Assembly: GCF_019669925.1 (NCBI RefSeq)
Contig: NZ_AP019779.1
Location: forward strand, 434,001-498,000
Origin: Methanobrevibacter arboriphilus
GTDB lineage: Archaea > Methanobacteriota > Methanobacteria > Methanobacteriales > Methanobacteriaceae
DNA: 64,000 nt
Direction: 5' to 3'
Below are positions 1 through 11,776 of the stretch, in pieces. The notes beneath the pieces are model-generated. The model was not told the DNA's origin. It searched no databases and saw only the letters and a program-made list of their open reading frames with translations. The translations under genes and the position numbers were made by a program. Each line of letters opens with the position of its first letter. Position 1 is the first letter of the stretch.

Positions 1-73
1 TATAATAATATTTTATTATAGTGTAATTTCTTAATTCTCTTAATTATATAATATTTTAATTATATAATTTAAA

Positions 74-1975
74 TTAAATTAATTTTTCTATCTCATTCTT
101 AAGAAGTTTATTTACAAGTTTTCCATCAGCTTTTCCTTTAAGTTTTCCCATAGCCATTCCCATCAATGGGCCCATAGCACCCATTTTTCTTTCTTCAACC
201 ATAGAACTATTTTTAGCAACTATATCCTCAATAATACTCAGAACCTCATTTTCATCAAGAACTAAAAGGTTATTATTTTTAGCTATTTCTTCTGGATCTA
301 AAGTAGGGTTTTCAGATATTGCAATAATAATCTTGTTTACAGCATCTTTAGATATTTTTGAATCAGCAAGAAGATTAAAAATAGATATTAATGATTCATT
401 ATTAACATTTGAAATATTGTATCCTTCTCTTTTTATTTCTCTCAGATCATAAGCTAAAACAGAGGCTATAGTTGTAGAATCAATATTAGAACCTTCAATT
501 TTTGAAACAATATATTCAAAATCATCAGCTCTTAACCTTCTAACTAACTGATTAGCCAGATCATCACTTAAACTATATTCTTTTATAATTCTTTCTTTTT
601 TCACATCAGGAAGCTCTGGTAAATTATTCTTAATATTTTCTATAGAATCCTCTTCAATTTTAAACAAGGGAATATCAGTTTCTAAATACATTCTACTAGA
701 AGTAGGAAGAGGTCTCATATATTCAGTATTTCCATCATCAAGAGATTTTCTAGTTTCTTCAATAACACCTTCAAATGCCATATTTGCTCGTCTTATAACT
801 TCTTCTAATGCAGAAATAGCAATTTCCTCATTATGAGCAACTATAATTATTGCATCACCATCATCCACATTTAAATGACTTTTCATGGATTCAACTTCTT
901 CTGCAGTGATACCATAAGCAGGAAGCTCATCAGTGTGAAAAATACCAGAAACTCCTCTTTTTTTAGCATAACTGGCAATTTCAGTTCCAAATCTTCGCCC
1001 TTCTTGAACCTCTTCACCAACTAAACCAGCAAAACCCTTTAAAACAACGCATTTTACAGATTCTGCTCCAGAAATAATCTTTGAAGAACTATTTTTAAAA
1101 ATAATATTTAAATCATGAATTTCATCAAGAACCTTTGCATTTCGCTTTTCAAGTTCCTCTCTAATTTCAATAAGTTTTAATTGTCTTTGAACTTCATTTT
1201 CAACAATTTTAGGCATTAAATCAAGGTTTTGAACACCCTTTATTTCACAACGAGCCCCTTTAGCTATTGAGATATTTAAATCCTGTCTTATAGTTCCAAG
1301 CCCTCTTTTAACATTAGTACTTCTTAAAACTTGACCTAAAGCATAAGCTACTTCTTTCACCTGTTCAGGATGATGTATTGAAGGATCAGTAGTAATTTCA
1401 ACAAGAGGAATTCCTAACCTATCAAGTCTAAAATGAGTATAATACTCAGCAGAAGTACTTTGATTATTTTTAATATCAATAGCAATTCTTTTAGAAGCAT
1501 CTTCTTCTAAACAAAGATTTTCAATATTTACTCTACCATGAGGAGTATCAAGGTATCCGTTAGTAGCTACAAGTCCAGTACGTTGAAATCCACCAGTATT
1601 ACTTCCATCAATAACCTGTTTCCTCATCGTGTGAAATTCATCCACAATTTGCATATTTAAAAGAGTAGCTATGACCATAGAAAGCTCTAAAGCCTCCTGA
1701 TTTAAACTATGAGGAGGCTCATCATCTGTTTCAACAAGACATGTATGATAATAATAAGCCTCATAATTAAATTTCATCTTCCTAAAAGATTCTTGAAGAG
1801 CAGCCCTATCGATTTGACCTAATTCACTTTGAGTAGGCCTTAAATTTCTTTTTATTTCCTCATCAAACATTTCATCTACAAGTTCAGTTTCACAAGGACA
1901 AAACAACTTGCTCTTAGTATTCAACTGTTGATGAATCTCTAATCCCATTTTAAGACCTAATTCACTCCAATCCAT
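74..1975 (-). CDS. gatE: Glutamyl-tRNA(Gln) amidotransferase subunit E
   Basis: GatE is the tRNA-binding and kinase half of the archaeal GatDE enzyme, which converts Glu-tRNA(Gln) to Gln-tRNA(Gln) in the cytoplasm using ammonia released by GatD. The 633-aa product opens with the family signature GLEIHQQL (residues about 10-17) and a Cys-containing KLFCPC stretch. It ends with a GatB/YqeY-type helical tail ([20 protein letters not shown]), and its length is normal for GatE, which carries an AspRS-like insertion. An in-frame ATG lies 10 codons upstream, but the ATG used here follows GTGAT at the local spacing and gives the expected [16 protein letters not shown] start. GatD lies 225 bp upstream on the same strand. 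The gap is large for an operon, so separate promoters are possible. Identification is firm. Confidence 0.95.
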   Translation of the reverse strand: MDWSELGLKMGLEIHQQLNTKSKLFCPCETELVDEMFDEEIKRNLRPTQSELGQIDRAALQESFRKMKFNYEAYYYHTCLVETDDEPPHSLNQEALELSMVIATLLNMQIVDEFHTMRKQVIDGSNTGGFQRTGLVATNGYLDTPHGRVNIENLCLEEDASKRIAIDIKNNQSTSAEYYTHFRLDRLGIPLVEITTDPSIHHPEQVKEVAYALGQVLRSTNVKRGLGTIRQDLNISIAKGARCEIKGVQNLDLMPKIVENEVQRQLKLIEIREELEKRNAKVLDEIHDLNIIFKNSSSKIISGAESVKCVVLKGFAGLVGEEVQEGRRFGTEIASYAKKRGVSGIFHTDELPAYGITAEEVESMKSHLNVDDGDAIIIVAHNEEIAISALEEVIRRANMAFEGVIEETRKSLDDGNTEYMRPLPTSSRMYLETDIPLFKIEEDSIENIKNNLPELPDVKKERIIKEYSLSDDLANQLVRRLRADDFEYIVSKIEGSNIDSTTIASVLAYDLREIKREGYNISNVNNESLISIFNLLADSKISKDAVNKIIIAISENPTLDPEEIAKNNNLLVLDENEVLSIIEDIVAKNSSMVEERKMGAMGPLMGMAMGKLKGKADGKLVNKLLKNEIEKLI

Positions 1976-2200
1976 AAAATCACATAACCATAAATAATTA
2001 AACAATCACTAGCTAAAGTATAGCTATAATATTTTTAAATAAAGATTTAAATATATACATAGTTAAATTAAAAAATATTTTAAATAAATTAACAAGTATC
2101 TTATAAACTAATAAATATCTTATAAACTGATAATATCTTATAATTAAAGTAATATTAGAATAATATTAAATTAATATTAATATAACTAATATGTTTACAA
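1976..2200. other. gatD-gatE intergenic spacer
   Basis: This gap is AT-rich. Around 2095-2150 there are short direct repeats of the type 'atcttataaacta', three imperfect copies. No gene or RNA is seen. It could hold a gatE promoter. Confidence 0.4.
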
Positions 2201-3514
2201 TCAATTTAAAAAGTATTTTAAAGAAGATTTTTCAGATAATTCTCCAGCAATATTAGTTTCCATAATATTTTTAACTTCATCAAATTTATCATTTTGACCT
2301 AAGGCCCAACAAAGTTTAACATAAGCAACTTCAGGAGTCATATCTCCACCAGATATAACATTAGCATTAATCAACTTTCTTCCAGTACTATATACATTCA
2401 TATTTACTTTACCATATAAACACTGAGAAGTCATAATAATAGGGATATTTTCATCATTTGCTCTTTTAATTGAATCAAGCATATAATCTGGAACATGACC
2501 AAGTCCAGTCCCTTCAATAACCAATCCTTTAAAACCTTTATCAATATGATAATCAATTAGTTCATTTTTAATTCCTGGGAAACTTTTTATAATTGCTATT
2601 TTAGACTCTAGTTTATCTCTTAAGATTAAATCTCTAGAGTCCCTTTTATTATAATCAACATTTGGATTTATATTAATTATTTTAGAATCCTTTAACCTAG
2701 CTATAGGCTCAGAATTAATACTTCTAAAAGTGTCTCTTCTACTTGTATGCATCTTACGGACTTTTGTTCCTTTATGTAAGCAACAATAACCATCATCCAA
2801 TCCTTCATGCATGCAAACAGTAATATCAGCAATTTCAGATTTAGCAGCACCGATAGAATTAAATAAATTTAGATAAGCATCGGTAGAAGGTCTATCAGAG
2901 CTTCTTTGAGCACCTGTAACAACAACAGGAACTGGTGTTTCCAAAATAAAACTAAGAGCAGCTGAAGTATAGTGCATAGTATCAGTTCCATGAGCTACAA
3001 CTACACCATCAACACCATCAGAAATTTCATTAGCTATAGAATTCGCTGCTTCTACCCAATACTCAGGCTTCATATTCTCACTTAAAATATTATAAAGAGC
3101 TTTTACTTTATAATTAGCAATATCCAAAAGTTCAGGATTAGCTCGAAGCAAATCATCAGCAGTAAAAGCTGGATGAACTGCTCCTGTTTTATAATCTATC
3201 ACAGAAGAAACAGTGCCTCCAGTAGATATTATGGATATATCCATCTTATTAGTATCTTCTTCAATCTTTAATGAGTCAAATTGAATTTTAGGTTCTTTAC
3301 CTTTTTTTATTAATTCAATTTTAGCATCTGAAATATTAACTCCTAAATTATATCCACTATCAAGCTTTAAAACAATATATCCATCATCAGAATCTTCAGA
3401 TCTATCAAGCAACATACCTTCGTAGAAAACTTTATTTTTCTCAACTTTAACGGTATCCCCAATAGAAACATTAGCAGAATCTAAAAAACTTTTAGCTAAC
3501 TTTTTATAAGACAT
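2201..3514 (-). CDS. gatD: Glutamyl-tRNA(Gln) amidotransferase subunit D
   Basis: GatD is the asparaginase-like subunit that hydrolyses glutamine and channels ammonia to GatE. The 437-aa protein has a family-specific N-terminal domain of about 85 residues, then the L-asparaginase fold with both catalytic threonine motifs: TGGT at 98-101 and HGTDT at 175-179. A conserved Lys-rich [16 protein letters not shown] loop follows. The extra N-terminal domain and the pairing with gatE separate it from free asparaginases. The start is fixed by GAGTGATT two to three bases before the ATG. It precedes gatE on the same strand. No frameshift or missing residue was seen. Confidence 0.95.
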   Translation of the reverse strand: MSYKKLAKSFLDSANVSIGDTVKVEKNKVFYEGMLLDRSEDSDDGYIVLKLDSGYNLGVNISDAKIELIKKGKEPKIQFDSLKIEEDTNKMDISIISTGGTVSSVIDYKTGAVHPAFTADDLLRANPELLDIANYKVKALYNILSENMKPEYWVEAANSIANEISDGVDGVVVAHGTDTMHYTSAALSFILETPVPVVVTGAQRSSDRPSTDAYLNLFNSIGAAKSEIADITVCMHEGLDDGYCCLHKGTKVRKMHTSRRDTFRSINSEPIARLKDSKIININPNVDYNKRDSRDLILRDKLESKIAIIKSFPGIKNELIDYHIDKGFKGLVIEGTGLGHVPDYMLDSIKRANDENIPIIMTSQCLYGKVNMNVYSTGRKLINANVISGGDMTPEVAYVKLCWALGQNDKFDEVKNIMETNIAGELSEKSSLKYFLN

Positions 3515-3606
3515 TTAATCACTCTAAATAATACTTTCAAATATAATAATATAAACAATTAATCAAAAACTATTAACAATCATCAAATTATTAATAATCA
3601 ATCAAA

Positions 3607-5250
3607 CTACAAATAATCATCTAAATGTTCTCTCATCCATTTAGCTCCAGCCTCTAAAACATCAATATTTAACTGAATTAATTTAGGTTTAGAAGAAAAT
3701 ATCTCTCTTATTCCCTCTTTATAAGCATCTTCTGAAATTATAGTTCCTATTTCCATAAGTGTACCTAAAATAGCAGTATTAAAAGCTTTCGAATTTCCAA
3801 GAGAATTAGCTATATCTAATGCAGGAACTGGAATTAATTTTATTTTTTTATCCTTTATAACTTCAAAATTATCTAATTTATCAATTTCAAAATCATCTAC
3901 ACGAGAATCATAAAGAATAATACCCTTATCTTTAATATAAGGAGTAAATTTTTCAAGTGCTAGTCTGTTAAGAGCAATAAGAACATCACATTTATCTACA
4001 ACAGGAGATCCAATTACATCACCAGATATAACCACAGAACAATTGGAAGTCCCTCCTCTTTGTTCTGGACCATAGCTAGGATACCATGAAACATTCTTTC
4101 CATCATTACAAGCGGCTTGAGCAAGAGTAAGACCTGCACTAAGTACTCCTTGACCACCAAAACCTGCAATTTTTATATTTACAGGTTTAAATTCAGGATC
4201 GATTTTAGTTTCAATAGGATTTTCTCTATCAATGTTAAATATACTATCCAAACTCTCAATAGAAAAATCTGAAGATCCTCTTTCAACTTTTTCTCTTTCT
4301 TTAGATAAATCTCTAAAACGTTTAACTGGGAATTCTTTCTCCATTTGTTCCTTAATAAATTTTTCAGCACCTTCAGCATCTTGTCTTAAATTAGTAGGAC
4401 AAGGAGAAAGAATTTCAATAAAACAATAACCTTTACCTTCTTTTTGGATTCTCAAAGCTTTTTTAACAGCAATTTTAGCTTTTCTAATAGATTTTACATC
4501 AGCAAGAGAAACTCTTTCAATAAAAACAGGAGCTTTTAAATTATCAAGAAGTTCACACATATGCATAGGAAAACCAGTGAAATTAGGATCCCTTCCAGAT
4601 TGAGATGTAACAGTTATTTCTCCAATAAGAGTAGTTGGAGCCATTTGACCTCCCGTCATTCCATAAACAGTATTATTAACAAAGAATACTGCTAATTTTT
4701 CACCACGATTAGCTGCTTGAATAGTTTCATTTAAACCAATAGAAGCTAAGTCGCCATCACCCTGATAAGACATTACAATAGCATTATCTTCAGCTCTAGA
4801 AATACCAGTACCAACAGCAGGAGCTCTTCCATGAGCAGTTTGTACATTACCACAATTAAAATAATAATAACCAAACACAGCACAGCCAACAGGAGAGATC
4901 ATTACAGCCCTTTCCTGTATCTCAAGTTCATCCATAGCTTCCCCAATAAGTTTATGAAGAATACCATGACCACAACCTGCACAATAATGTGTAACCTTAG
5001 TAAAAGATTCACCTTTACGAGAAAATTCATCATATAAAGAATCTGGTTTTTTGATAACTTTTGTTTCATAAAAATCATTATCAAAATAATTATTATTACT
5101 ATTATTACTATTATTACTATTAGTATTACTGTCTGTATTTCTAAGAGTATTGTTATTAGTATTGCTATTTACATTATTATTAGACTTATTATTTGTATTA
5201 CTATTAGTATTACTAGTAGTATTAGTATTAATATTGTTATTAGAATCCAT
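3607..5250 (-). CDS. vorA: 2-oxoisovalerate:ferredoxin oxidoreductase, fused beta-gamma subunit, with Asn-rich N-terminus
   Basis: This is the thiamine-diphosphate and gamma part of a three-gene VOR, which interconverts branched 2-oxoacids with acyl-CoA, CO2 and reduced ferredoxin. The TPP domain has HYCAGCGHG (88-96), GDGD (164-167) and [11 protein letters not shown] (192-202). The gamma domain starts near 355 with GFGGQG (363-368). The beta-gamma fusion matches Methanothermobacter-type VorA. The oddity is residues 1-60: about 55 residues almost only Asn, Ser and Thr come before the conserved [11 protein letters not shown]. The ATG lies 18 nt after the vorB stop, and the next in-frame Met is residue 117, inside the TPP domain, so the tract must be translated. 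Third gene of vorCBA. A KOR or IOR specificity cannot be excluded by sequence. Confidence 0.9.
   Translation of the reverse strand: MDSNNNINTNTTSNTNSNTNNKSNNNVNSNTNNNTLRNTDSNTNSNNSNNSNNNYFDNDFYETKVIKKPDSLYDEFSRKGESFTKVTHYCAGCGHGILHKLIGEAMDELEIQERAVMISPVGCAVFGYYYFNCGNVQTAHGRAPAVGTGISRAEDNAIVMSYQGDGDLASIGLNETIQAANRGEKLAVFFVNNTVYGMTGGQMAPTTLIGEITVTSQSGRDPNFTGFPMHMCELLDNLKAPVFIERVSLADVKSIRKAKIAVKKALRIQKEGKGYCFIEILSPCPTNLRQDAEGAEKFIKEQMEKEFPVKRFRDLSKEREKVERGSSDFSIESLDSIFNIDRENPIETKIDPEFKPVNIKIAGFGGQGVLSAGLTLAQAACNDGKNVSWYPSYGPEQRGGTSNCSVVISGDVIGSPVVDKCDVLIALNRLALEKFTPYIKDKGIILYDSRVDDFEIDKLDNFEVIKDKKIKLIPVPALDIANSLGNSKAFNTAILGTLMEIGTIISEDAYKEGIREIFSSKPKLIQLNIDVLEAGAKWMREHLDDYL
5091..5241 (-). repeat. 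AAT/ACT triplet repeat coding the VorA Asn-rich tail
   Basis: Imperfect repeats of AAT, ACT, AGT and AAC codons encode residues 4-54 of VorA. They resemble the repeats in the Mur ligase, methyltransferase and PH-domain genes of this window. Units are multiples of 3, so slippage would change length without breaking the frame. Confidence 0.85.
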
Positions 5251-5268
5251 ACTTAAAACCCCAATTAA

Positions 5269-6486
5269 TTAATCAATAATTTGATATTTAATATCATCCT
5301 CATCAATTCCATCTTTATAATTAGAATCAATATAAGGTTCATCAAACTTGTCTATATCTTCATCATCATCAGGATATTCCTTAGCTAAATTCACTTTACA
5401 CTTCTCACACTCAGCCAAGTCATATATTTTTTCAAGGATGTCTTTAACCTCAATTAAATTCCCACCCATTCTATTAACTAAATGAACATCTTTACAATCA
5501 GATATTGCACAATTAGCTGCCAATTTTATATCTTCTCTCATTTGACCATTACTCATTTCAACAGATATAAATTCACAACCCTTTTTAGCTAATTTATCAA
5601 TTCTTTTACTTGGAAATGGGAAAAGAGATATTGGTCTAAGTAAACCTACCTTAATTCCAGATTTTTCCCTTGCAATATCAACTGCAGAGCGAGCTAATCT
5701 ACTACTAATACCATAAGCTACAAGAATTATTTCAGCATCTTCAATATCATTACCTGAAATCATATATTCTTCAAAATCAACTTCATTATTTTCAATTTCA
5801 TCAAATTTAACTTGGATATCATTATTAAATTTTTCAAGCTGATCAAAATCAAGGAAAATTGAAGTTACAAGATTTTCCATTGTTTCTTTATTTCCACGAA
5901 CTGCCCAATCATCATCAGGCTTATGATCTATTGATACCTGAGGAAAACGAAGAGGTTCTGCCATTTGACCTAAAACAGCATCGGCTAAAACGATTACAGG
6001 ATTCCTATACTTATCAGCAAGCATAAATGCTTTCATTGTAAGATCACACATTTCTTGAACACTATTTGGAGCAAGAACAATATTTTTATAATTTCCATGA
6101 CCCCCACCCTTAACAATTTGATTGTAGTCTCCCTGTTCAGGTCCAATATTACCAAGACCAGGACCTGCTCTCATAATATCAACAATAACTGATGGAAGTT
6201 CTGCACCTGCAAGGAAAGTAATTCCTTCTTGTTTTAAACTAATTCCCGGTCCAGAAGAAGCTGTCATTACACGATGACCAGCTGATGCACCACCATAAAC
6301 CATATTTATGGCTGCTTCTTCACTTTCAGCTTGAACAAACTTTCTTCCAACCATTGGAAAATATTTAGAAGCTTCATGCAATATTTCACTAGCAGGAGTT
6401 ATTGGATAACCAAAAAAGCAATCACAACCAGCATACATGGCTCCAATAATAATTGCAGTATTTCCTTTAATCATTTGACTAGCCAT
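5269..6486 (-). CDS. vorB: 2-oxoisovalerate:ferredoxin oxidoreductase, alpha subunit
   Basis: This is the alpha (pyrimidine-binding) subunit of VOR. The 405-aa protein begins with [20 protein letters not shown] and the [10 protein letters not shown] motif typical of 2-oxoacid:ferredoxin oxidoreductase alpha chains. It then shows the conserved [18 protein letters not shown] region, the SSGPG loop and [16 protein letters not shown]. The C-terminus (about residues 370-405) is an acidic, poorly conserved extension. It sits between vorC (6 bp upstream) and vorA (18 bp downstream), so the three are almost certainly one transcript and one complex. The enzyme is cytoplasmic and oxygen-sensitive, as all family members are. 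Confidence 0.92.
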   Translation of the reverse strand: MASQMIKGNTAIIIGAMYAGCDCFFGYPITPASEILHEASKYFPMVGRKFVQAESEEAAINMVYGGASAGHRVMTASSGPGISLKQEGITFLAGAELPSVIVDIMRAGPGLGNIGPEQGDYNQIVKGGGHGNYKNIVLAPNSVQEMCDLTMKAFMLADKYRNPVIVLADAVLGQMAEPLRFPQVSIDHKPDDDWAVRGNKETMENLVTSIFLDFDQLEKFNNDIQVKFDEIENNEVDFEEYMISGNDIEDAEIILVAYGISSRLARSAVDIAREKSGIKVGLLRPISLFPFPSKRIDKLAKKGCEFISVEMSNGQMREDIKLAANCAISDCKDVHLVNRMGGNLIEVKDILEKIYDLAECEKCKVNLAKEYPDDDEDIDKFDEPYIDSNYKDGIDEDDIKYQIID

Positions 6487-6492
6487 TTAATT

Positions 6493-6750
6493 TCACTCCT
6501 CTTTTTTAGATTTTTTCCTTTTAGGTATATGAATTTCAACAGCTAATGGTTCTGGACAGGTATAATAACAATCACCACAACCATTACATCCTTTCCCTTT
6601 ATACACAACATAATTATAACCACTTTCATTAAGATCCTTACTTAACTCAAGAGCATTATTTTTACACGAAATAACACACCTATTACAAGATTTACACTCT
6701 TCTTTATGAATAATAGGGAATGGTTGTGGTCTCTCTTTAGATTTTGTCAA
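6493..6750 (-). CDS. vorC: 2-oxoisovalerate:ferredoxin oxidoreductase, ferredoxin-like delta subunit
   Basis: This small iron-sulfur subunit passes electrons between VOR and ferredoxin. The 85-aa protein carries two complete [4Fe-4S] motifs: Cys19, 22, 25, 29 and Cys55, 58, 61, 65. A Lys/Glu-rich tail follows. A GTG lies three codons upstream, but the ribosome site TTAGGTG followed by six bases and TTG fits the local pattern better, and the same arrangement is seen at the two XRE-cupin genes. I therefore place the start at TTG. First gene of vorCBA. The 189-bp AT-rich gap before it separates it from the acyl-CoA synthetase upstream, so cotranscription is possible but not shown. Confidence 0.9.
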   Translation of the reverse strand: MTKSKERPQPFPIIHKEECKSCNRCVISCKNNALELSKDLNESGYNYVVYKGKGCNGCGDCYYTCPEPLAVEIHIPKRKKSKKEE

Positions 6751-6948
6751 TTCTAACACCTAATTATTATAGATTAATTAATTATTAACTCTAATTATCA
6801 ATTCTAATATTAATTTTATAATTTTATTAATTATATTAATGACTTTATTACTAATTTTATTACTAATTATAATTCTAATTATTAGTTTTATTTATTAATT
6901 TTAATTATTAATTCTAATTATTCATCAAATAATAAACTAATTACTCAT

Positions 6949-8637
6949 TTATTTATTTTCATCATCAATTCTAATTTCTTTTCTTTTAATTTTACCACTG
7001 ATAGTTTTTGGAAGCTCATCTACAAATTCAATAATTCTTGGATATTTATAAGGAGCTGTAACTTGTTTTACATGATTTTGTATCTCTTTTTTCAGCTCTT
7101 CTGATGGCTCATAACCTTTTGCAAGGACTATTGTGGATTTAACAACCTGACCCCTTACAGGATCTGGAAAACCAGTGATTGCACACTCTAAAACACTTGG
7201 ATGAGAAACTAAAGCACTTTCTACTTCAAAAGGACCAATTCTATATCCAGAACTCTTTATAATATCATCAGTCCTTCCAATAAACCATAAATAATCATCT
7301 TCATCAATCCAAGCAGTATCCCCACTATGATAATGCCCATTATACCATGATTCCGCATTTTTTTCAGGATTTTTGTAATATTCATTAAATAATCCAGTAG
7401 GATTACCATTAGCGACATTTATAGTTATTTCACCTTCATCACCAATATCAACAATATTTTCATCATTATCAAGAATTTCAACATTAAAAGTTGGAGCTAT
7501 TTTACCCATAGACCCTGGACGTGGTTCTAACCATACGAAATTAGCTATAATCACTACAGTCTCACTTTGACCAAAACCTTCTCTTATTTTAAGTCCAGAA
7601 ATTTCATAAAACTTGTTAAATACTTCAGGATTTAGTGGTTCACCTGCTGTTGTAGCATAAGTCCAATTACTAAAATCATAATCTGATAAATCCTCTTTTA
7701 TAAGAAATCTATAGATAGTAGGAGGTGCACAAAAAGTATTTACTTTATATTCTTTTACCTTTTCAAGAAGATTTAAAGCATCAAACCTATCATAATCATA
7801 AATAAATAGTCCAGTACCAGCTATCCATTGACCATACAAAGATCCCCAACTAGTTTTAGCCCAACCAGTATCTGCAGAAGTATGATGAATTCCATCCTCA
7901 ACAACATTATGCCAATATTTTGCAGTGATTATATGACCAATAGGATAAGTGAAATCATGTAAAACCATTTTAGGTTGACCACAAGTCCCAGAAGAAAAAT
8001 AAATTAAAAATTTATCATTATTTTTAGTAGATTCATCACCTGTAGGCCTATCAAAAATATCAGACGCATCATTAATACCATTAGTAAAATTTAACCAACC
8101 ATCAATAGTTTTATTACCCGTTTTATCTCCAACAAAAATCTTTTTAATTGGTTTGGATGAATCGATTAATTTTTCTGCATCAACAAAATCTTTGATTAAG
8201 TCACCTTCATCTAAGGATAAAATCATATCAACATCAGCACTTTCTATTCTATAAATCATATCCTTAACTTTCAACATATGTGTAGCAGGTATAGGTATTG
8301 CCCCTATTTTATGAAGAGCCATCATTGAAAACCAAAATTCAAAACGGTTTTTTAAAGTTAGCATTACAGCATCTCCTTTTTTAATACCTAAACTTTTAAA
8401 GAAGTTAGCTGTTTTGTTACTATATTTCTTCATATCAGAAAAAGTAAAAATTTCTTCATCTCCATGATCATTACACCAGATAAGAGCTATCTTATTTGGA
8501 TCCTCCTCAGCATATCTATCTACAACATCAAATGCAAAGTTAAAATTTTCTGGAATCTTAAATTCAAAATTTTCCTTGAAATCATCATAAGATTCAAAAT
8601 CAACCCTATTAACAAAATTTTTAGTAAGTGATGACAT
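6949..8637 (-). CDS. AMP-forming acyl-CoA synthetase (copy 1)
   Basis: This adenylate-forming enzyme should activate a carboxylic acid to its CoA thioester with ATP. The 562-aa product has the ATP-binding loop [11 protein letters not shown] at 213-223, the GEPLNPEV and GFGQSETV regions, the hinge block [18 protein letters not shown] with [13 protein letters not shown], and the C-terminal KTISGK with the catalytic Lys near 549. It resembles medium-chain or acetyl-type synthetases; the substrate is not readable. It closely matches the 9605-11296 protein, and each is preceded by an XRE-cupin regulator. The neighbouring VOR suggests branched-chain acids (isobutyrate, isovalerate, 2-methylbutyrate), which is an inference. 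The start has GAGGTA close upstream. Four 11-bp repeats lie about 55-100 bp upstream. Confidence 0.85.
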   Translation of the reverse strand: MSSLTKNFVNRVDFESYDDFKENFEFKIPENFNFAFDVVDRYAEEDPNKIALIWCNDHGDEEIFTFSDMKKYSNKTANFFKSLGIKKGDAVMLTLKNRFEFWFSMMALHKIGAIPIPATHMLKVKDMIYRIESADVDMILSLDEGDLIKDFVDAEKLIDSSKPIKKIFVGDKTGNKTIDGWLNFTNGINDASDIFDRPTGDESTKNNDKFLIYFSSGTCGQPKMVLHDFTYPIGHIITAKYWHNVVEDGIHHTSADTGWAKTSWGSLYGQWIAGTGLFIYDYDRFDALNLLEKVKEYKVNTFCAPPTIYRFLIKEDLSDYDFSNWTYATTAGEPLNPEVFNKFYEISGLKIREGFGQSETVVIIANFVWLEPRPGSMGKIAPTFNVEILDNDENIVDIGDEGEITINVANGNPTGLFNEYYKNPEKNAESWYNGHYHSGDTAWIDEDDYLWFIGRTDDIIKSSGYRIGPFEVESALVSHPSVLECAITGFPDPVRGQVVKSTIVLAKGYEPSEELKKEIQNHVKQVTAPYKYPRIIEFVDELPKTISGKIKRKEIRIDDENK

Positions 8638-8690
8638 AAAGTACCTCTATAAATAGTTAAAATTTTAATATCTTTAATAAATTCTAATTT

Positions 8691-8734
8691 AAATATAATT
8701 TAAATATAATCTAAATATAATCTAAATATAATCT
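8691..8734. repeat. Four 11-bp direct repeats upstream of acyl-CoA synthetase 1
   Basis: Unit AAATATAATYT occurs four times head to tail (8691, 8702, 8713, 8724); only the first copy has T instead of C at position 10. The period equals about one DNA turn. It sits between the regulator's stop and the synthetase start, in promoter position. Confidence 0.85.
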
Positions 8735-8842
8735 AAATTAATATAATTTAATCAATCCAAAATATTTAATAATTAGTAAAAATGTTTAATAACATAATTT
8801 ATTTAATAATCTAATTAATATAAAATACTTAATATATTCTAA

Positions 8843-9394
8843 TTATTGTGCAATAACCGCTAAAAATTTAGCATTTTCATTATTCAAAGCTTTCATAGCA
8901 TGTTCATAATTTGAATCAAAAAATATTGAGTCCCCTTCATTTAAAATAATCTCACGATTATGAATATATAACATTAAAGAGCCTTCTAAAACATAATTAA
9001 ACTCTTGACCTGGATGATGGTTCATAGTAGGCTTTTCATCACTTGGTTCAACAGTTACTGTCAAAGTTTCAAGTTTTTTATGAATAAATCTATCGGCTAA
9101 ATTTTCGCATTTATAACCTTCACGTCTTTCAACTGGAATTCCTTTTCCAGCACGTGTAATATTAAAAATATGCATTCTTGTTTCTTCACCAGAAACTAAA
9201 AGCCCCATATCAACCTTTAATATTTGAGATATCTCATATAAAACACCAACAGGAATATCTTTTTCACCAGACTCATAGTTTAGATATTCATTTTCATCAA
9301 TACCTAAATAAGCAGCAATTTGATTTATAGATATATCAGAAAGATTTCTAAGCTCTTTTACCCTAAATCCAATATCTTTAACTATATCATTCAA
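8843..9394 (-). CDS. XRE-family regulator with C-terminal cupin domain (copy 1)
   Basis: This 183-aa two-domain protein is a probable ligand-sensing transcription factor. Residues about 8-60 form an XRE helix-turn-helix ([26 protein letters not shown]). Residues about 110-180 form a cupin ([42 protein letters not shown]). Such proteins commonly control nearby metabolic genes. The synthetase gene directly downstream is the obvious target, and the vor operon possibly another. A GTG lies three codons upstream, but GGTG, six bases, then TTG matches the paralogue's start, so TTG is used. It is about two-thirds identical by eye to the 11777-12331 protein. The ligand is unknown. Confidence 0.85.
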   Translation of the reverse strand: MNDIVKDIGFRVKELRNLSDISINQIAAYLGIDENEYLNYESGEKDIPVGVLYEISQILKVDMGLLVSGEETRMHIFNITRAGKGIPVERREGYKCENLADRFIHKKLETLTVTVEPSDEKPTMNHHPGQEFNYVLEGSLMLYIHNREIILNEGDSIFFDSNYEHAMKALNNENAKFLAVIAQ

Positions 9395-9604
9395 TATAAA
9401 CACCTATTAATATTATTTAGTTTTTTATAATAATTTTCATTAATACACTCAATAATACTTTATAATATAATTGATAATACTTTTAATAATAATTTTAATA
9501 ATAATTCAATTAATATTTTTATAAAACTTTTAATAAAATTTATTTTTTAAAGAAATTTATTTTATATATTATCAGTTTTATAAATTATATGTATATATTA
9601 TAAA

Positions 9605-11296
9605 CTATTTATTCTTATCTTCATTCCTTATCTGAACTCTCCTAATTTTACCACTAATAGTTTTTGGAAGTTCATCTACAAATTCAACAACTCTAGGATA
9701 TTTATAAGGAGCAGTTACATTTTTAACATGGTTTTGAAGTTCTTTTTTAAGTTCATCGGAAGGTTCATATTCTTTAGCAAGAACAACAGTTGCTTTAACA
9801 ATTTGACCTCTCACAGCATCTGGAGTACCAGTAATTGCACATTCTAAAACACTCGGATGAGATATTAAAGCACTTTCAACCTCAAAAGGACCAATCCTAT
9901 ATCCAGAACTCTTTATAATGTCATCATTTCTTCCTACAAACCACAAAAATCCATCTTCATCTTTCCAAGCAGTATCTCCACTATGATAATAATTATCATA
10001 CCAAACCTCATTAGTCTTTTCTTCATTTCTGTAATATCCTTTAAAAAGCCCAGGAGGAAGGTTGGAAGTTTCAATAGATATCTCACCCTCGTCACCAACA
10101 TCGACTTCATTATCATTACTATTTAATAAAGTTACATTAAAACATGGTGCAGGTTTACCCATTGATCCTGGCTTTGGGTCCATCCAAATAAAATTAGCCA
10201 CACTAATAACGGTTTCAGTTTGACCAAACCCTTCTTTTAGCTTTAAACCAAAAATTTCATGAACTTTGTTATAAACTTCAGGGTTTAATGGCTCACCCGC
10301 TGTTGTACAATATTTCAAACTACTAAAATCATATTTTGAAAGATCTTCTTTTATTAAGAATCTATATATTGTTGGAGGAGCGCAAAAAGTATTAATTTGA
10401 TATTTTTCAATTTTTTCAATCAAGTTTAAAGCATTAAACCTATCATAATCATAGATAAATACAGAAGTTCCTACAATCCACTGACCATATAAACCACCCC
10501 AAACTGCCTTCATCCAACCGGTATCAGCAGAAGTGTGATGTATTCCATTTTCAATAGCATTGTGCCAATACTTAGAAGTTATTATATGAGCTAATGGATA
10601 TCTAAAATCATGCCCTACCATTTTAGGCTGACCAGATGTCCCAGAAGAAAAATAAATTATCATTATATCTTCATTTTTGTTAGAATCACTACCAGTAGGA
10701 CGAATAAAAGAATCATCTTCTTTTTCAATAGCTTCTCTAAAATTATCCCATCCAACAAATGAATTTTCAATATTAAAAGAATCTTCATTAGAATTAACCA
10801 CTAATTTTTTTAGTTTAACTCCAAGTTCTAATTCTGCTTTATCGAATTCTGAAAGAAGTTCAGAATCATCAACAGATATAACCATGTCAATACTAGCTTT
10901 ATCTATTCTATAAATAATATCTTTTTTCTTAAGCATATGTGTAGCTGGAACAGGAATGGCTCCAATTTTATGAAGTGCAATGATAGAAAACCAAAATTCA
11001 AAACGGTTTTTTAAAGTTAACATTACCTTATCGCCTTTTTTAATGCCATACCTTCTTATTAAATTAGCTGCTTTATTAGAATAATTCTTTATATCCTTAA
11101 ATGTGAATTTTTTTTCTTCACCAAAATCATTACACCATAACAATGCAATTTTTTCTGGATCCTCATCAGCATATCTATCAACAACATCATAAGCAAAGTT
11201 AAAGTTTTCTGGAACATTAAACTCAAAATTATTTTTAAAATCTTCATAAGAGTCAAATTCGACTCTGTTAACAAATTCTTTAAGTAAAGATGACAT
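9605..11296 (-). CDS. AMP-forming acyl-CoA synthetase (copy 2)
   Basis: This 563-aa paralogue is of the 6949-8637 synthetase and has the same architecture: ATP loop [11 protein letters not shown] near residue 215, [50 protein letters not shown], and C-terminal KTISGK. Most differences lie in residues about 140-200, between the N-terminal lobe and the ATP loop, and in the surface of the C-terminal lobe. The two copies may therefore have different acid preferences, though this is inference. The start is supported by GAGG eight bases upstream. It follows its own XRE-cupin regulator after a 480-bp gap that holds a 22-bp tandem repeat. Both cassettes are intact. Confidence 0.85.
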   Translation of the reverse strand: MSSLLKEFVNRVEFDSYEDFKNNFEFNVPENFNFAYDVVDRYADEDPEKIALLWCNDFGEEKKFTFKDIKNYSNKAANLIRRYGIKKGDKVMLTLKNRFEFWFSIIALHKIGAIPVPATHMLKKKDIIYRIDKASIDMVISVDDSELLSEFDKAELELGVKLKKLVVNSNEDSFNIENSFVGWDNFREAIEKEDDSFIRPTGSDSNKNEDIMIIYFSSGTSGQPKMVGHDFRYPLAHIITSKYWHNAIENGIHHTSADTGWMKAVWGGLYGQWIVGTSVFIYDYDRFNALNLIEKIEKYQINTFCAPPTIYRFLIKEDLSKYDFSSLKYCTTAGEPLNPEVYNKVHEIFGLKLKEGFGQTETVISVANFIWMDPKPGSMGKPAPCFNVTLLNSNDNEVDVGDEGEISIETSNLPPGLFKGYYRNEEKTNEVWYDNYYHSGDTAWKDEDGFLWFVGRNDDIIKSSGYRIGPFEVESALISHPSVLECAITGTPDAVRGQIVKATVVLAKEYEPSDELKKELQNHVKNVTAPYKYPRVVEFVDELPKTISGKIRRVQIRNEDKNK

Positions 11297-11776
11297 ATAA
11301 TTGCCTCGGGATTATTTTTAATAATATTTACAAAGTTACCTATAAATAATATTTATTTTAACAATCTTTATTATTTAATAATTTTATTTTAAATTTTTAT
11401 TTTAATAATAAATCAGATGAAAATTAATCATTTAAACAAACTAATTATATATGAAAACTAATCATATAATAAAAACATCCTATATAAAAAGTTAAATAAT
11501 TAAATCTTAAATATTAAAGACTAATAAATATTGAATTAAACATAATATCAAATAATTTTATTATATATTAAAAATATTTAAATAATGCTTATTTGATATT
11601 CATATAATATTTACATAATATTAAATAATATTCATATAATAGTAGTATGATATTAGTATAATAGTAGTATCATATTAGCATAGTATTAAATAGTAATTAT
11701 ATAATATTAAACAATATTGCCCATAGTATTAAATAATATAATAAAATATCAACTAAAAATAATTAATAATAACATA
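11297..11776. other. Intergenic region upstream of acyl-CoA synthetase 2
   Basis: There is no gene in this 480 bp. It is AT-rich and contains a 22-bp near-perfect tandem repeat (11635-11678) within a longer run of 'ataatatt/aatagtag' repeats. It probably holds the synthetase promoter. Confidence 0.5.
11635..11678. repeat. 22-bp tandem direct repeat (2 copies)
   Basis: The two adjacent 22-bp units, 11635-11656 and 11657-11678, begin TATAATAGTAGTAT and end ATATTAG. They differ at one central base (G versus C). The period is two helical turns, suggestive of paired protein sites. Confidence 0.85.

Noticed and set aside
10677-10913. Plus-strand open frame inside acyl-CoA synthetase 2
   Set aside because: It is antisense to conserved coding sequence, has no ribosome site, and its composition mirrors the real frame. 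The same holds for frames at 18485-18850 and 27470-27778.
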